A stretch of 38,066 bases of DNA. Source: Rhodopirellula europaea 6C. GTDB taxonomy: Bacteria; Planctomycetota; Planctomycetia; Pirellulales; Pirellulaceae. This document shows, piece by piece, positions 19,701 through 28,634 of the stretch. The translations under genes and the position numbers were made by a program. The stretch covers positions 1-38,066 of the forward strand of contig NZ_ANMO01000061.1 in assembly GCF_000338295.1 (NCBI RefSeq). The letters run 5' to 3'. A model generated the notes under the pieces. That model worked only from the letters and a program-made list of their open reading frames with translations. It did not search any database and had not been told where the DNA came from. Within the stretch, counting starts at the first letter, position 1; each line of letters begins with the position of its first letter.

Positions 19701-20528
19701 ATGATCGTCGAAGAACTCAAACAGCTGACCGACAAGAAAGACGAACTGGACGAAAGACTCTCGGCATCACAAAAAGAACTCTGGAGTTTGAATCAAAGAC
19801 TGGGTGCCATCGATGGAAGCAGCGAGGCATCCAAGCTCTCCCAACACATGCAGTTCTCGCTCGGAAAACTCCAACGGGAATCGGAAGAGTACATCCGTCT
19901 GCGATTGGCCGCGTCGATCTTGCAACGGGCCATGGAACACTACCGCAACCAAAACCAAGAACCTGTGCTACGCGAGGCAGAATCATTTTTCGCGACACTG
20001 ACCTGCAACGAATATCAATCCCTGCGGGTCGACTACGGCGACAGCGACAAACCATCGCTGTTCGGTGTTCGAGACGGGGTCGAGGTGCCGGCCAATCGCA
20101 TGAGCACGGGAACTGCGGATGCTCTGTATTTGGCGTTGCGATTGGCGTCGCTGAAACATCAGTTGGCCCACGCCAATGCGATCCCGCTGATCATCGACGA
20201 TTGTTTGATCCAGCTTGACGATCGCCGGGCCGCTGCGGCACTCAAGGTCTTTTCAGAACTCTCCACCACCACTCAAGTCATCCTGTTCACGCACCACGAT
20301 CACTTGGTCGATTTGGCATCCGAAACACTTCCCGAGAACGGATACCACGTGCACCGGCTGGGTGAAAACAACTCACCTGCCTCCGCGTCATCCGCCAAAC
20401 CAGCCGCTTCAGCCACAAAACCGAAGAAGAAAGCGGCAAGAAAGAAGACGGCTCCCAAAGCATCTCCCAAAAAGCCTGATGCAAACCTCACGCCTCCCGA
20501 CACACTGTTTGACGTGTTCACGCAATAG
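16752..20528 (+). CDS. yhaN: SMC-like coiled-coil ATPase, SbcC/YhaN-like, with basic tail
   Basis: The 1,258-residue protein is the likely partner of the upstream nuclease. Walker A is G-P-N-E-S-G-K-S-T at residues 33-41. About 900 residues of Gln/Glu/Arg-rich coiled coil follow. Near the C-terminus come the signature region M-S-T-G-T-A-D-A-L-Y-L-A-L (from about 1117), Walker B L-I-I-D-D (about 1146-1150) and the switch T-H-H-D-H. The start of the coil has the Y-E-Q-L-D-S-E-A-S-E-R-F-K-R region typical of YhaN. No C-x-x-C zinc hook is seen in the coil, which separates it from Rad50/SbcC. An extra tail of about 35 residues is rich in Lys, Ala and Pro. I chose ATG 16752 because an in-frame TTG 54 bases upstream lies well inside yhaO and Met-Ile-Ile-Glu starts the family's first strand. 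Confidence 0.92.
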   Translation: MIIERLDLIAFGHITERSLDLSAGPNRFHLIVGPNESGKSTSLRAISSWLFGMATRADDAFLHPAAKLRVGGRLTTHSSDGTSTEKVLECIRRRGRKNTLRGADDQTEIADSELAQMLGGIDEATFRSRFGLSHEELLLGGEQILRGEGELGEILFSAGAGIGRLREIYEQLDSEASERFKRTGKTPTINNILQELDEMRRRLREAQVPPAEFSDLQKQLAEKEQQIQGWREESQSLAQQIAQLKSAEQALPLIPRWKTATQELASVQDAPMLSDDFPDRRREWEQEQKSTTRLLQTLQQNHVDLTEQLKQLGNDESIGLFEDEILALYRELPGREKAEIEKETLQHSLAALEREMRSQLHDLAFAEVPHASEQQATDSDALTQQVDSLQISESQRAKIQRLASEYEKLVQQRDDASDQLDQAKRELTMAEEALAESNAPTQFQLLDRTLDEMGAPERWIEAARREQSQVEKLARECQTIHRRLKLDSNGDDDAIKSAVELSLPTQSQLTDLTQALDRAGKDVMLCQQRGQELQQALANAEEKLTSLNADTGDLPTPEDLRDARQHRDEIIDAMKQNADSYAADQWAAQLAAAELAIHRADSLADVFQSQHESIYRRQAAQNNLDQLRRQSSEHDAALAAAQDSLTKAQENWQAIWQAAGIPASDPDAMRTWMSDHQKLIEHFAELQTAIAERDQSHAQLRQAISRLQQALEMEGSDNSSEDSLEQTSTTLSRLHDVALTQRAEQAQQLKLREQRENKRDECRTEIPGLESKLQRRQSALDAWDQQWDELTASLKLTSKPAPQDALSMMDSITQLIGQKKQRDDISLRIDSISKETDVFVRRAVRLHDSLASPKAGSESSINPSVGTAGLTELAETINSAHERLQREQRARSARDEVQQQLRQRERELADANEQLERLTITQQQLCDEAHCSAPEELGEVEERSRRRILAQSKVEDLQSQLDHWASGQDRESFVESLRDQQPAMIVEELKQLTDKKDELDERLSASQKELWSLNQRLGAIDGSSEASKLSQHMQFSLGKLQRESEEYIRLRLAASILQRAMEHYRNQNQEPVLREAESFFATLTCNEYQSLRVDYGDSDKPSLFGVRDGVEVPANRMSTGTADALYLALRLASLKHQLAHANAIPLIIDDCLIQLDDRRAAAALKVFSELSTTTQVILFTHHDHLVDLASETLPENGYHVHRLGENNSPASASSAKPAASATKPKKKAARKKTAPKASPKKPDANLTPPDTLFDVFTQ

Positions 20529-20737
20529 GTGCGAAAATCTGTGCCAAAGCCAGCAAAAACGCCAAGTTTTACTAGAATCCCAGGAGTTCAACCACCGACG
20601 GCCCTCAACATCGCCAGCAACGACGGGCTGAATTCCCCGCTTGAAAACAGTTCTTTGGTGGTTGACCTACCACTACAATTCGCAGCGCAACGCGCATTCT
20701 GCGCATTCATTCAACTCCTTATCTTCCGGCGATTTCG

Positions 20738-20959
20738 ATGCCTCGACATTCTACTCGTAAATTCCTATCGAATTTTGTTGCTCTAGGCATGTTGCTCGCT
20801 CTCTCTTCCGCGGTCGGTTGCGGGCAGTCCAACGCTCCTGGTCCTGCTGCTAATGAAATTGAGCAGTACCTCCAAGACAACCCCGATCACGTCGCTGATC
20901 CGAACGACTCGATGGTTGATGAGTCCGCTGAATTCGAAGCCGGCCGAGTGTCGGAGTAG
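20738..20959 (+). CDS. Small lipoprotein, 73 residues
   Basis: A 73-residue protein with a basic N-terminus, a hydrophobic stretch (about residues 9-24) and a lipobox S-A-V-G-C, giving a predicted lipidated Cys28. The mature part is short, acidic and Pro/Asn-rich (E-I-E-Q-Y-L-Q-D-N-P-D). Function unknown. It lies 168 bp upstream of the DUF1559 gene on the same strand. Short lipoproteins next to DUF1559 genes are common in planctomycetes, so the two may act together. The start is ATG 20738. Confidence 0.7.
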   Translation: MPRHSTRKFLSNFVALGMLLALSSAVGCGQSNAPGPAANEIEQYLQDNPDHVADPNDSMVDESAEFEAGRVSE

Positions 20960-21127
20960 GAGTAACAGAGCTCGCCGTTCAGTGAGCCTCTCGCTTGGAT
21001 ATGTTGTTCTTGAGCAGGAACACTTCGTCACTCCCGCCTTGCCTAACGACAGTCCAATCGCAATCACTCCCACGCTGATCTCGCGGCTTTGGCCACGACC
21101 GTGGCTTTACCTCGTTTCCCTCCTTAA

Positions 21128-22423
21128 ATGCGTGCTATTTTTATGAATACATTCTCTCCCCATCCCATCGCGAAGCCACCTGTTGCTTCGCAACAACGGC
21201 ATTCGATCAAACCAGGATTCACACTGGTAGAGCTGCTCGTCGTGATTGCCATCATTGGCGTTCTGGTCGGCTTGTTGCTACCCGCGGTTCAAGCAGCTCG
21301 TGAAGCTGCACGACGGATGCAGTGCAGCAACAACGCCAAGCAAATAGGCTTGGGAATTCACAACTACCACTCGGCTTACAATCAGCTTCCGATGAGCCGC
21401 GGAGGTACATCACGAGTGTCCGGTAGCACTGGCGACTCGGTTATCCCACGCACATTGGGTGGGTCGTTGGGAGGCAACAATCGATTCAACCGCAGCGCCT
21501 TGGTTCCAATCCTGCCGTTCATTGAACAACAGGGGCTATGGGAACAAATCGCCAACCAATTCAAAGTTGTCGAGCCAGCAGGCTCCGACTTGTATTACAG
21601 CGCGTTCGGCCCTAACCCCGAAATGTCGCTCACGCACCACACAACTGCACGCTATGACCCTTGGATGACAAACGTCGCGACCTACCGTTGCCCCAGTGAT
21701 CCGGGCAACGGCTTGCCAGGCCAGGGACGCACGAACTTTGGCATGAGTTTGGGAGATGCGCTCGGTCAGCAAAACACCGGCGGTGTCTACGAAACCGCCA
21801 GGCCGAATCCAACGGAATACCCACGAGCCAATCGGTCAAACCGCGGCATGTTCCGGTCACGAGTGGCACTGAAGTTTCGTGACGTGCTGGACGGTCTTTC
21901 CAACACCATCATGGTCGGCGAAATGAACACAGACCTGGGCGACCGCCACAAAACCACCCAGGTTGTGAATGATGCCAACTTCGGTGCAACGATCATCAAC
22001 AACCCAAGTCTATGCAACACAATGGAAATTGATCCTGACCGACCAGCGTTCTGGGCATCGTCAGCCACGTTCGCCGGTGGCGCTCAAATCCAAAGAGGTT
22101 TGAAATGGGCGTGTGGTTTCCCTGTCTTCACCGCTATCACCACGATCGCACCTCCAAACTCAGCGGTTTGCAGCACGGGCAACAGCACCTGGCAACCTGG
22201 GCTTTATCCGCCTAGCAGTCGTCACCAAGGCGGTGTTCACATTCTCCTAGGCGATGGGGCAGTCAAGTTTGTCACTGACTCGATCGAAGCCGGTGACCAA
22301 ACCGCGGGAAATATTTGGTGGAACGGAACTGGCGACAGAGCACCGGGAATGCCCAGTCCTTACGGGTTGTGGGGTGCGCTCGGAACGCGAGCCACCAAAG
22401 AACAAGTCTCCGCAGACTTCTGA
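21128..22423 (+). CDS. DUF1559 pilin-like protein with H-X9-DG motif
   Basis: The 431-residue protein begins with a type IV prepilin-like leader. The cleavage site is P-G-F-T-L-V-E-L-L, with Gly30 before Phe31 and the conserved Glu at mature position 5. The helix continues into [14 protein letters not shown]. Planctomycete DUF1559 proteins have exactly this N-terminus, followed by an N-Y-H-x-x-Y-x-x-L-P-like motif (here [11 protein letters not shown]). Near the end comes [12 protein letters not shown], the H-X9-DG motif (His about 366). These proteins are thought to be processed by a prepilin peptidase and exported, and their function is largely unknown. ATG 21143 is an alternative start that removes five residues. 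Confidence 0.92.
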   Translation: MRAIFMNTFSPHPIAKPPVASQQRHSIKPGFTLVELLVVIAIIGVLVGLLLPAVQAAREAARRMQCSNNAKQIGLGIHNYHSAYNQLPMSRGGTSRVSGSTGDSVIPRTLGGSLGGNNRFNRSALVPILPFIEQQGLWEQIANQFKVVEPAGSDLYYSAFGPNPEMSLTHHTTARYDPWMTNVATYRCPSDPGNGLPGQGRTNFGMSLGDALGQQNTGGVYETARPNPTEYPRANRSNRGMFRSRVALKFRDVLDGLSNTIMVGEMNTDLGDRHKTTQVVNDANFGATIINNPSLCNTMEIDPDRPAFWASSATFAGGAQIQRGLKWACGFPVFTAITTIAPPNSAVCSTGNSTWQPGLYPPSSRHQGGVHILLGDGAVKFVTDSIEAGDQTAGNIWWNGTGDRAPGMPSPYGLWGALGTRATKEQVSADF

Positions 22424-22492
22424 TCCGTCGAATCGAAAATTTGTGAACATTAACTCAGTGGACGTCTCGGTAGCGTCCGCTGAGAACGAGGT

Positions 22493-23398
22493 TCAAGACC
22501 GTTCCACTTGCTGGCGATAGGCGGCCGGTGATTGGCCGACCATGGATGTGAATCTTCGATAGAAAGTCGACAGGTCAGCGAAACCGGATTCGAAGGCAAC
22601 CGACGCGATCGGTAAATCGGTTTCCTGCAACAGTTTCTTGGCGTGCTCGATTCCGAGCTCTCGCACTCGTCGCAGCCAAGTCGTGCCCGTCAGCTCACGA
22701 AAAAGATGGGTGAAGGTGCGGCGAGACAAACCGAGTTGATTCGCAGCGGCATCAATCGTCGTTGCTTCCAAGAACGATGTCTGCAACTCGTCGATGTATT
22801 GCTGGACGATTTCGGCGTCAGTTGCATGAGCGACGCTGTTTGGCTCAAGAGCCACCGCATCATCGCCTTCCTTTCGATTGCAATCGAAATCGGTCACGCC
22901 CCGAAGCAAACGCCAAGCGTCGATCATCATGTCGACGCCACACGAAGCCAATGCCAAGTCTTGCGTGTAAACCATCCGCCGCAAAGTTGAGGCGACAAAA
23001 TGCGTTTGCCGACTACCGCCCGACAACTTGCCCGAAGCAATCTTTTCTGCGGTGACGGGCTCCGCCTTCAACACATTCTCGCAAATGCAGCCGACATACA
23101 AACTGGACGGTGTTCCTTCGCCATCACAAATTCGATTTCGCTGATGCGGTGCAATCACGAACACATCGCCAGCTGAGAATTCGATGACTCGATCATCGAG
23201 GTGAAACATCCCCGCGCCGCTGAGGAAGTAAACGATTTTGACGAACGCGTGCTCACGCCACTGCATCGAAAAATCGGGAGCGTGATGACTCTCCAGCACC
23301 AACACACCCCATGGCGGCAACTGCTCTGACATCGCCGTGCGAACCTGCCGGGCACGTGTCGGCGAGGACGACTGAGAGTGTGGCGAGTTTCCGGACAT
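22493..23398 (-). CDS. AraC-family transcriptional regulator with cupin-like N-terminal domain
   Basis: About 301 residues from ATG 23398. The N-terminal half has a cupin-like sensor region (F-L-S-G-A-G-M-F-H-L-D-D followed by E-F-S-A-G-D-V-F-V-I-A-P). The C-terminal 100 residues contain the two AraC helix-turn-helix units: L-G-L-S-R-R-T-F-T-H-L-F-R-E-L-T-G-T, and then I-A-S-V-A-F-E-S-G-F-A-D-L-S-T-F-Y-R-R-F with the conserved closing G-x-S-P-x-x-Y-R. It is likely a DNA-binding regulator that responds to a small ligand; the target is unknown. An in-frame GTG at 23422 would overlap the coaD stop as GTGA, which fits coupling and gives 309 residues. It is the last gene of the minus-strand run. 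Confidence 0.9.
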   Translation of the reverse strand: MSGNSPHSQSSSPTRARQVRTAMSEQLPPWGVLVLESHHAPDFSMQWREHAFVKIVYFLSGAGMFHLDDRVIEFSAGDVFVIAPHQRNRICDGEGTPSSLYVGCICENVLKAEPVTAEKIASGKLSGGSRQTHFVASTLRRMVYTQDLALASCGVDMMIDAWRLLRGVTDFDCNRKEGDDAVALEPNSVAHATDAEIVQQYIDELQTSFLEATTIDAAANQLGLSRRTFTHLFRELTGTTWLRRVRELGIEHAKKLLQETDLPIASVAFESGFADLSTFYRRFTSMVGQSPAAYRQQVERS

Positions 23399-23418
23399 CG
23401 ATTGGATCCCCGGAACGA

Positions 23419-23955
23419 TCACACGGATGGAGCAGCCAGCTTGGCCCGCAATGACGGAATGATTGGACGAGGTACAAATTTCGCCAAGTGATCGTCGTTT
23501 TCGCTGAGTGCAGCGATCTGTTTCAACAGCGATGAACTGACGTGAGCAAACCGTTCGTCGGCCATCAAGAACACGGTTTCAATATCTGCATCCAGCTGAC
23601 GATTGGCCATCATCATGGTGAACTCGCCCGCGATGTCGGTAAGCGGCCGGATGCCTCGCACCATGACGCCCGCCCCAAGTGAACGAACGAAATCAACCGC
23701 CAAACCATCAAAGGTTTGAACACGGACGTTGGGCAAGTGATTCGAGATCGTTTGCACTAACTCGATGCGTTCTTCCGGATTGAACAAAGACTTCTTGTCA
23801 GCATTGATGCCGATTCCAACCACCAACGTGTCAAACAACTTCGATGCACGTTCAATGATGTGCAAATGCCCAAGCGTGACGGGATCGAAAGAACCTGTGT
23901 ACACAGCGATGGAGTGCGAAAGCTCACCCGCGTCATTCGAGGAGTTCAGAGTCAA
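23419..23955 (-). CDS. coaD: Phosphopantetheine adenylyltransferase
   Basis: CoaD transfers AMP from ATP to 4'-phosphopantetheine, the penultimate step of coenzyme A synthesis. The 178-residue protein has the family's Y-T-G-S-F-D-P-V-T-L-G-H-L-H-I stretch, which contains the nucleotidyltransferase T-x-G-H motif (residues 27-30). It also has V-R-G-I-R-P-L-T-D for substrate binding and V-S-S-S-L-L-K-Q-I-A, matching the I-S-S-T-x-x-R/K motif. The length is slightly above the usual 160, because about 15 residues precede the first strand. No in-frame ATG is available there, so TTG 23955 is the likely start. The aminotransferase stop is six bases upstream. Confidence 0.95.
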   Translation of the reverse strand: MTLNSSNDAGELSHSIAVYTGSFDPVTLGHLHIIERASKLFDTLVVGIGINADKKSLFNPEERIELVQTISNHLPNVRVQTFDGLAVDFVRSLGAGVMVRGIRPLTDIAGEFTMMMANRQLDADIETVFLMADERFAHVSSSLLKQIAALSENDDHLAKFVPRPIIPSLRAKLAAPSV

Positions 23956-23961
23956 AACAGA

Positions 23962-25200
23962 TCAGCTCCGCGCTGGATTGGAAGAAGAGACAGCGGGGGA
24001 CGAGGCGACCAAATCGGCCAGTCGTTGCAAATCCGCGTCGTCATTATAGACATGAACGCTGGCCCGAATGCCGCCACCGCGACAACTGATCACCACGCCC
24101 GCATCGAGCGCCCGAGTGCGAAAATCGTCGGGCGATTCCCCCGGCACTTCAAACGTCGTGATCGCACTGGCGTGAGGCGTCTCATCCCACGGGCCAAACA
24201 ACAACTTCGCACCGGCCTGGGTCAGCATCGTGCGAAGACGCTGAGCACGTTCCAAAACACGGTTTCCGATTGCGTCGGCACCGAATCGTTGTGACACGGC
24301 GGTGAACATCTCCAAACTGGCCGCGAATGCGATCATTCCCGATTGGTTCAGCGAACCGCCCTCGAAACGAGATGAGTCCTCACGCAGTTCAAACTTGGAT
24401 CCTGAAAACAGGTGAGCGTTCTCAACGCTCTTCCAACCCACAGTCGGACAACGCAGGGAATTCAAATGGCGTTTGCGAATCACCGCCACCCCGGCACCCT
24501 CGGGTCCCAGCAACCACTTGTGTCCATCGGCGGCCACAAAGTCAACATCGCAGGTTCGCATGTCGAGCGGGTACATGCCCAATCCCTGGATCGCGTCGAG
24601 GAACACCAGCACACCGCGGGCATGGGCTTCCTTCACCAAGTGATCCAGATCCACACGAAAGCCGCTGGCGTAACCAACCCAACTGACCGAAATCAACCGC
24701 GTGCGTTCATCGACCTGAGCCATCAAGTCCGCAACTTCAACATGCCCTTCACGACGCGGAACGATTCGAATCTCAACGCCGCGAGATTGCTGGTTGAGCC
24801 ATGGATACAGGTTGCTTGGGAACTCGCCCTCCGGAACAACCATGTTGTCACCGGGTTTCCAATCCAAACCTTCGGCAACCAGATTGATTCCCGTGGTGGT
24901 ATTGGGAACCAAGGTGACTTCTTCCTTGTCGCAATGAATCAAATCCGACGTCAAGTCTCGCAGTCGATTGACGGCGTTGGACCAATCCATCCAGTGGACG
25001 TCCCCGTGCGATTCGGCAACATCGGCAAACGAACGAAGAGCATCGGCGGCAGGCAGGCTGATCGGAGCCACGGCGGCATGATCGAAGTAAGCCCAATGAT
25101 TCGTCACGGGCATGCGATCCCGCCACCACAACCATGGGTCATCACCCATGTCAGATCCGACTGGCACACTCGCGTCTCGCGACGAAGGCTTGGAAACCAT
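23962..25200 (-). CDS. Class V aminotransferase (NifS/Csd-like PLP enzyme)
   Basis: The 412-residue fold-type I PLP enzyme starts at ATG 25200. The segments are A-Y-F-D-H-A-A-V-A-P at the N-terminus, P-N-T-T-T-G-I-N for phosphate binding, V-S-W-V-G-Y-A-S-G-F, F-L-D-A-I-Q-G for the pyridine nitrogen (Asp) and ring (Gln), and A-A-D-G-H-K-W-L-L-G with the Schiff-base lysine near residue 228. The pattern C-R-G-G-G-I-R-A-S-V-H near the end replaces the usual R-x-S-x-H-x-Y-N region. The substrate is unknown; cysteine desulfurase, isopenicillin-N epimerase-like and kynureninase-like activities all occur in this family. The start overlaps the methyltransferase stop as TGATG, and a GTG one codon upstream overlaps as GTGA. 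Confidence 0.88.
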   Translation of the reverse strand: MVSKPSSRDASVPVGSDMGDDPWLWWRDRMPVTNHWAYFDHAAVAPISLPAADALRSFADVAESHGDVHWMDWSNAVNRLRDLTSDLIHCDKEEVTLVPNTTTGINLVAEGLDWKPGDNMVVPEGEFPSNLYPWLNQQSRGVEIRIVPRREGHVEVADLMAQVDERTRLISVSWVGYASGFRVDLDHLVKEAHARGVLVFLDAIQGLGMYPLDMRTCDVDFVAADGHKWLLGPEGAGVAVIRKRHLNSLRCPTVGWKSVENAHLFSGSKFELREDSSRFEGGSLNQSGMIAFAASLEMFTAVSQRFGADAIGNRVLERAQRLRTMLTQAGAKLLFGPWDETPHASAITTFEVPGESPDDFRTRALDAGVVISCRGGGIRASVHVYNDDADLQRLADLVASSPAVSSSNPARS

Positions 25201-26219
25201 CACGGCTTGATTCCCGTCATCAGTCCCAAACCAACGCGACTGGCGGCGATGAAGGTGAACTGGATCGATTCCAACCCGGCATCTTTCATTCGCTCCTGAG
25301 CCTCTTTCAGCTCAGGCACCGCACCGCCTGCGGTTTCGATTCCGATCCGCAACGCTTCGATCGACTCTGCCAGACTCGGTCGGTTCGGACCTTCAAACGA
25401 ATCAATCACGATCACTCGTCCGCCGGGCTTCACCGCTGACGTTGCACGTTGCAACATCAGACGAATTTGATCGGGCGAGTAGCTGTTGAGTCGTTGTGCG
25501 ATCAACACATGATCGTACTGATTCTCAGGAAGCTCTGCGGTCAGAGCGTCGCCTTCGATGGACTCGAAACGATCGCCCAACTCGATTGAATTGGCCGTTG
25601 CCATGGCGGCTTCCAAGGCACCGGGGTGGTCGACCAGCGTGACGCTCAATTGAGGATCACGGTGAGCCGCCGCACAGCTCCAAACCGCCGAGCCACATCC
25701 CAGGTCCAGCAAGGTCTGGGGTTTCGATTCATCAGAACTCAGAACCGTGCCCTCGCCTTCGCCTTCTTCTCCCGGCGTCGGTCCAAAGTCCAATATCTCG
25801 GCCGCCTGCATCGCAGCGGGGGTGTGCACCCACTGAGTCGCAGCGATGGAATCAAAACGGCTTTGCGGGACAGCGGTTTCGGCGGACGATTGCGATTCCG
25901 ATTTCAAAGCTGTGGGAGCCTCTCGCCAAACCGCGTCGCCCAAGTCCGCGTCGTATTGGCACAACAGTCGAGCCACCGATGAGATCGCATAGTCCTCGGC
26001 ATACTTCTCGATGATGCCCACCGACGTCAGAGGTCGCAGCAACAGCAACAACCGCGACTCAGGCAAACCCGTGCGTTCCGCCAGTGCCTCCAGCGTTTTC
26101 TGGCCTTCCAACAAAGCGTCGAACAACCCCAGTTCACGGCCGGTTCGCAACACATGCGATGTGGCGTTGATGGTCATCAATTCCTGGTAGTGATCCAGGG
26201 TACGGTCTTGGGCGGACAT
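25200..26219 (-). CDS. O-methyltransferase-like SAM enzyme with winged-helix N-terminus
   Basis: This 339-residue protein has the two-part build of plant/actinobacterial small-molecule O-methyltransferases. The N-terminal winged-helix dimerisation domain runs to about residue 90 (T-G-L-P-E-S-R-L-L-L-L-L-R-P-L-T-S-V-G). The Rossmann domain has motif I L-L-D-L-G-C-G-S-A-V-W (about 170-180), an acidic V-D-H-P, a G-D-A-L motif and P-G-G-R-V-I-V-I-D. An acidic insert (about 148-168, with E-E-G-E-G-E-G) comes before motif I. The substrate is unknown. It shares a transcription direction with trpB (90 bp upstream) and overlaps the aminotransferase gene, so these two probably act on the same small molecule. 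Confidence 0.85.
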   Translation of the reverse strand: MSAQDRTLDHYQELMTINATSHVLRTGRELGLFDALLEGQKTLEALAERTGLPESRLLLLLRPLTSVGIIEKYAEDYAISSVARLLCQYDADLGDAVWREAPTALKSESQSSAETAVPQSRFDSIAATQWVHTPAAMQAAEILDFGPTPGEEGEGEGTVLSSDESKPQTLLDLGCGSAVWSCAAAHRDPQLSVTLVDHPGALEAAMATANSIELGDRFESIEGDALTAELPENQYDHVLIAQRLNSYSPDQIRLMLQRATSAVKPGGRVIVIDSFEGPNRPSLAESIEALRIGIETAGGAVPELKEAQERMKDAGLESIQFTFIAASRVGLGLMTGIKP

Positions 26220-26309
26220 ACAATCAGAGAAGAAGAGTCAAACGGTCAGGTGATATCTGCAAAAAGTCGTGAGAGGACGTCCAACGAAACGTCAGACAAC
26301 ATCCGTGGC

Positions 26310-27533
26310 TCACCACTCTTCGCCGCGAAGACGAGCGATTTCCATCGAGTCCTTGTCGCCTCGCCCGGACAAGCAGATCACCAGGTGTTCTTGGTCCGAC
26401 ATCTTGCCAGCGATCTCGATGGCTTTGGCAACCGCATGGGACGTCTCCAACGCTGCCAAGATACCTTCGCTGGATGCCAATCGCTCGAACGCGGTCATCG
26501 CCTCGTCGTCACGACAATCGATGTAGTCAACGCGTTTAGTGTCTTTCCAATAACTGTGTTCTGGACCAACACCGGGATAGTCCAACCCAGCGCTCATCGA
26601 ATGAACGTCGCACGTTTGACCATCCTCGTCCTGCATCACGTAGCTGTAACTGCCGTGCAAGACACCGGGGTTTCCATAAGACAATGGCGAGGCATGATCA
26701 CCAGCTGTTGCGGATCGACCGCCAGCCTCGACGCCGACCATTCGCACGCCTTCATCTTCCACAAACGGATAGAACATGCCGGCCGCGTTGCTGCCACCAC
26801 CGACGCAAGCGACAACACAATCAGGAAGACGCCCAAACGTGTCCCGGCACTGCTCGCGAGTTTCGCGGCCGATCACCGATTGAAAATCGCGAACCATCAT
26901 GGGGAACGGGTGAGGACCGATCACGCTGCCGATGATGTAGTGAGTGTTCTCGACCGAAGCCATCCAGTCTCGCATCGCTTCATTGACCGCGTCCCGCAAC
27001 GTTCGCGAACCGGACTCGACGGCCGAGATATTGGCGCCGAGCAACTTCATGCTGAACACGTTGGGTTTTTGCCGCCGAATGTCTTCGGCACCCATGTAAA
27101 CGGTGCAGGGCAGCCCAAAGTGAGCGCACGCCGTCGCCGATGCCACGCCGTGCTGTCCGGCACCCGTTTCGGCGATCACTCGGGTTTTGCCCATTCGCAA
27201 CGTCAGCAACGCTTGCCCGATCGTGTTGTTGATTTTGTGAGCACCGGTGTGATTGAGGTCTTCCCGTTTCAACCAAATCTGGGCTCCGCCAACGGCCGAC
27301 GACAACCGTTTGGCGTGGTACAGCGGGCTGGGGCGACCGACAAAGGTCTTCAGCAAGCCGTCCAATTCACGCTGGAATTCGGGATCACGCTTGGCCTTCT
27401 CGTACTCTTCGGAGAGCTCATCGAGTGCCCGCGTGAGTGTTTCGGGAACGAAACGGCCACCAAAATCGCCAAATCGTCCGCGGGGATCGGGGACTTGGGC
27501 GGAGGCGTGTTGCTGCGACGGGGCGGTACTCAT
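26310..27533 (-). CDS. trpB: Tryptophan synthase beta chain
   Basis: TrpB condenses indole with serine using PLP to give tryptophan. The 407-residue protein is very well conserved: [15 protein letters not shown] at the N-terminus, [10 protein letters not shown] with the PLP lysine at about 100, [11 protein letters not shown], and the phosphate loop [10 protein letters not shown]. At the C-terminus comes L-S-G-R-G-D-K-D. The ATG start at 27533 has no clear Shine-Dalgarno. No trpA follows directly. The downstream genes are a methyltransferase and an aminotransferase, which is unusual for trpB. Confidence 0.97.
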   Translation of the reverse strand: MSTAPSQQHASAQVPDPRGRFGDFGGRFVPETLTRALDELSEEYEKAKRDPEFQRELDGLLKTFVGRPSPLYHAKRLSSAVGGAQIWLKREDLNHTGAHKINNTIGQALLTLRMGKTRVIAETGAGQHGVASATACAHFGLPCTVYMGAEDIRRQKPNVFSMKLLGANISAVESGSRTLRDAVNEAMRDWMASVENTHYIIGSVIGPHPFPMMVRDFQSVIGRETREQCRDTFGRLPDCVVACVGGGSNAAGMFYPFVEDEGVRMVGVEAGGRSATAGDHASPLSYGNPGVLHGSYSYVMQDEDGQTCDVHSMSAGLDYPGVGPEHSYWKDTKRVDYIDCRDDEAMTAFERLASSEGILAALETSHAVAKAIEIAGKMSDQEHLVICLSGRGDKDSMEIARLRGEEW

Positions 27534-27639
27534 GAGGTAGTTTCAGCGGGAAAAACGAAATGGGTTCGAAGACTTCCGTAACCGAATTGTCACTGGAGAA
27601 CAAAACTTGGTCAACGTGAAGCGAGACACGTACGGAGCG

Positions 27640-28539
27640 ATGTTTCGCACTTCTGGGGCCAAGGTTTGCTTCCAAACCGTGTTCGGGGTCGACTTCAGCG
27701 GTGCCGCCTTGGCCGGAAAGAACGCCTGGATCGCCGAAATCCAGATTTCGCCGAATTGCTCCACTTCGCCGCCGCTGAAGCTGGTGGATCTTCAACCACT
27801 CGGGCGGGTCGCCGGGCAGGACGAACGAGAACGCGTCTATCCGTGGCTGACGAATCGAATCATGGCCAGCAAGGATGCCCTGTGGGGAATGGACTTTCCG
27901 TTTGGATTGCCGGTCGAGTTGGATCTGGGAAGCTGGAACGATCAACTGAACCATGTCGCGATTCACTCAGGCGACGCGAAAAGCTATGGGCGGTCACTGG
28001 TGGAATTGGCTCGCCAGCGATCCGGTGCGATTCACATTCGTCGTGAAACCGATCGCGAAACGCAAACGCCTTTTGATTGCTACCACTACCGAATCATCTA
28101 CCAAACGTTTCACGGCATGCGAGACGTCTTGCTACCAATCAAGGATTCGCCCACAACCGCCGTCATGCCATTCCAGGCGGACAAGCTCGCCCGATCGATG
28201 ACCGGCCAAGCCTCCACCGCCATACGCAACATCGTGGTTGAGGCCTGTCCTTCGTCAACGTTGAAACGAATGCAGCTGCCTCACCAGCGATACAAGCAAA
28301 CCGGGAACAAGCGAATCGACGCGGTCCATCTTCGAACCCGCCAGCAAATCCTCCGCGGCCTTCGAGAGATCGTTCAAATCTCCGCTCACCGACGGCGGGT
28401 GATCTTGAGCAATCCTGGTGGAGACGCTTTGGACGCCGTTCTGGCGGGTGTGGGTGCTTGGTCCGGTTGGAATCGCGTGGACCATCGCCAAATTGCCAAG
28501 CACGACCGCTACCCACGCGAAGGCTTTGTTTACTGTTGA
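27640..28539 (+). CDS. DUF429-type conserved protein of unknown function
   Basis: This 299-residue protein contains G-V-D-F-S-G-A near its N-terminus and W-G-M-D-F-P-F-G-L-P about 75 residues later. The two Asp-containing strands and the closing G-G-D-A-L-D-A-V-L-A-G resemble the RNase H-like DUF429 proteins, in which such acidic residues could bind metal. The function is unknown. ATG 27640 is chosen; a TTG at 27607 and a GTG at 27616 are in frame upstream. It diverges from trpB with 106 bp between the starts and ends 95 bp before flgK. Confidence 0.72.
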   Translation: MFRTSGAKVCFQTVFGVDFSGAALAGKNAWIAEIQISPNCSTSPPLKLVDLQPLGRVAGQDERERVYPWLTNRIMASKDALWGMDFPFGLPVELDLGSWNDQLNHVAIHSGDAKSYGRSLVELARQRSGAIHIRRETDRETQTPFDCYHYRIIYQTFHGMRDVLLPIKDSPTTAVMPFQADKLARSMTGQASTAIRNIVVEACPSSTLKRMQLPHQRYKQTGNKRIDAVHLRTRQQILRGLREIVQISAHRRRVILSNPGGDALDAVLAGVGAWSGWNRVDHRQIAKHDRYPREGFVYC

Positions 28540-28634
28540 GCCGATTGGGTCAAGTTTAACGCCCGAGTGTGCCGATCCAACGAATACACGTGTGCGCGCA
28601 CGATCGTTCGGCTTCACACTTTCGCGAGACGACC

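Noticed and set aside
16752-20528. Rad50/SbcC zinc hook in the coiled coil
   Set aside because: No C-x-x-C motif was found; single cysteines are spread without pattern, consistent with YhaN rather than SbcC.
26154-27581. A 475-codon plus-strand frame opposite trpB
   Set aside because: Same reasoning: trpB on the other strand is certain, and the antisense protein has no recognisable domain.
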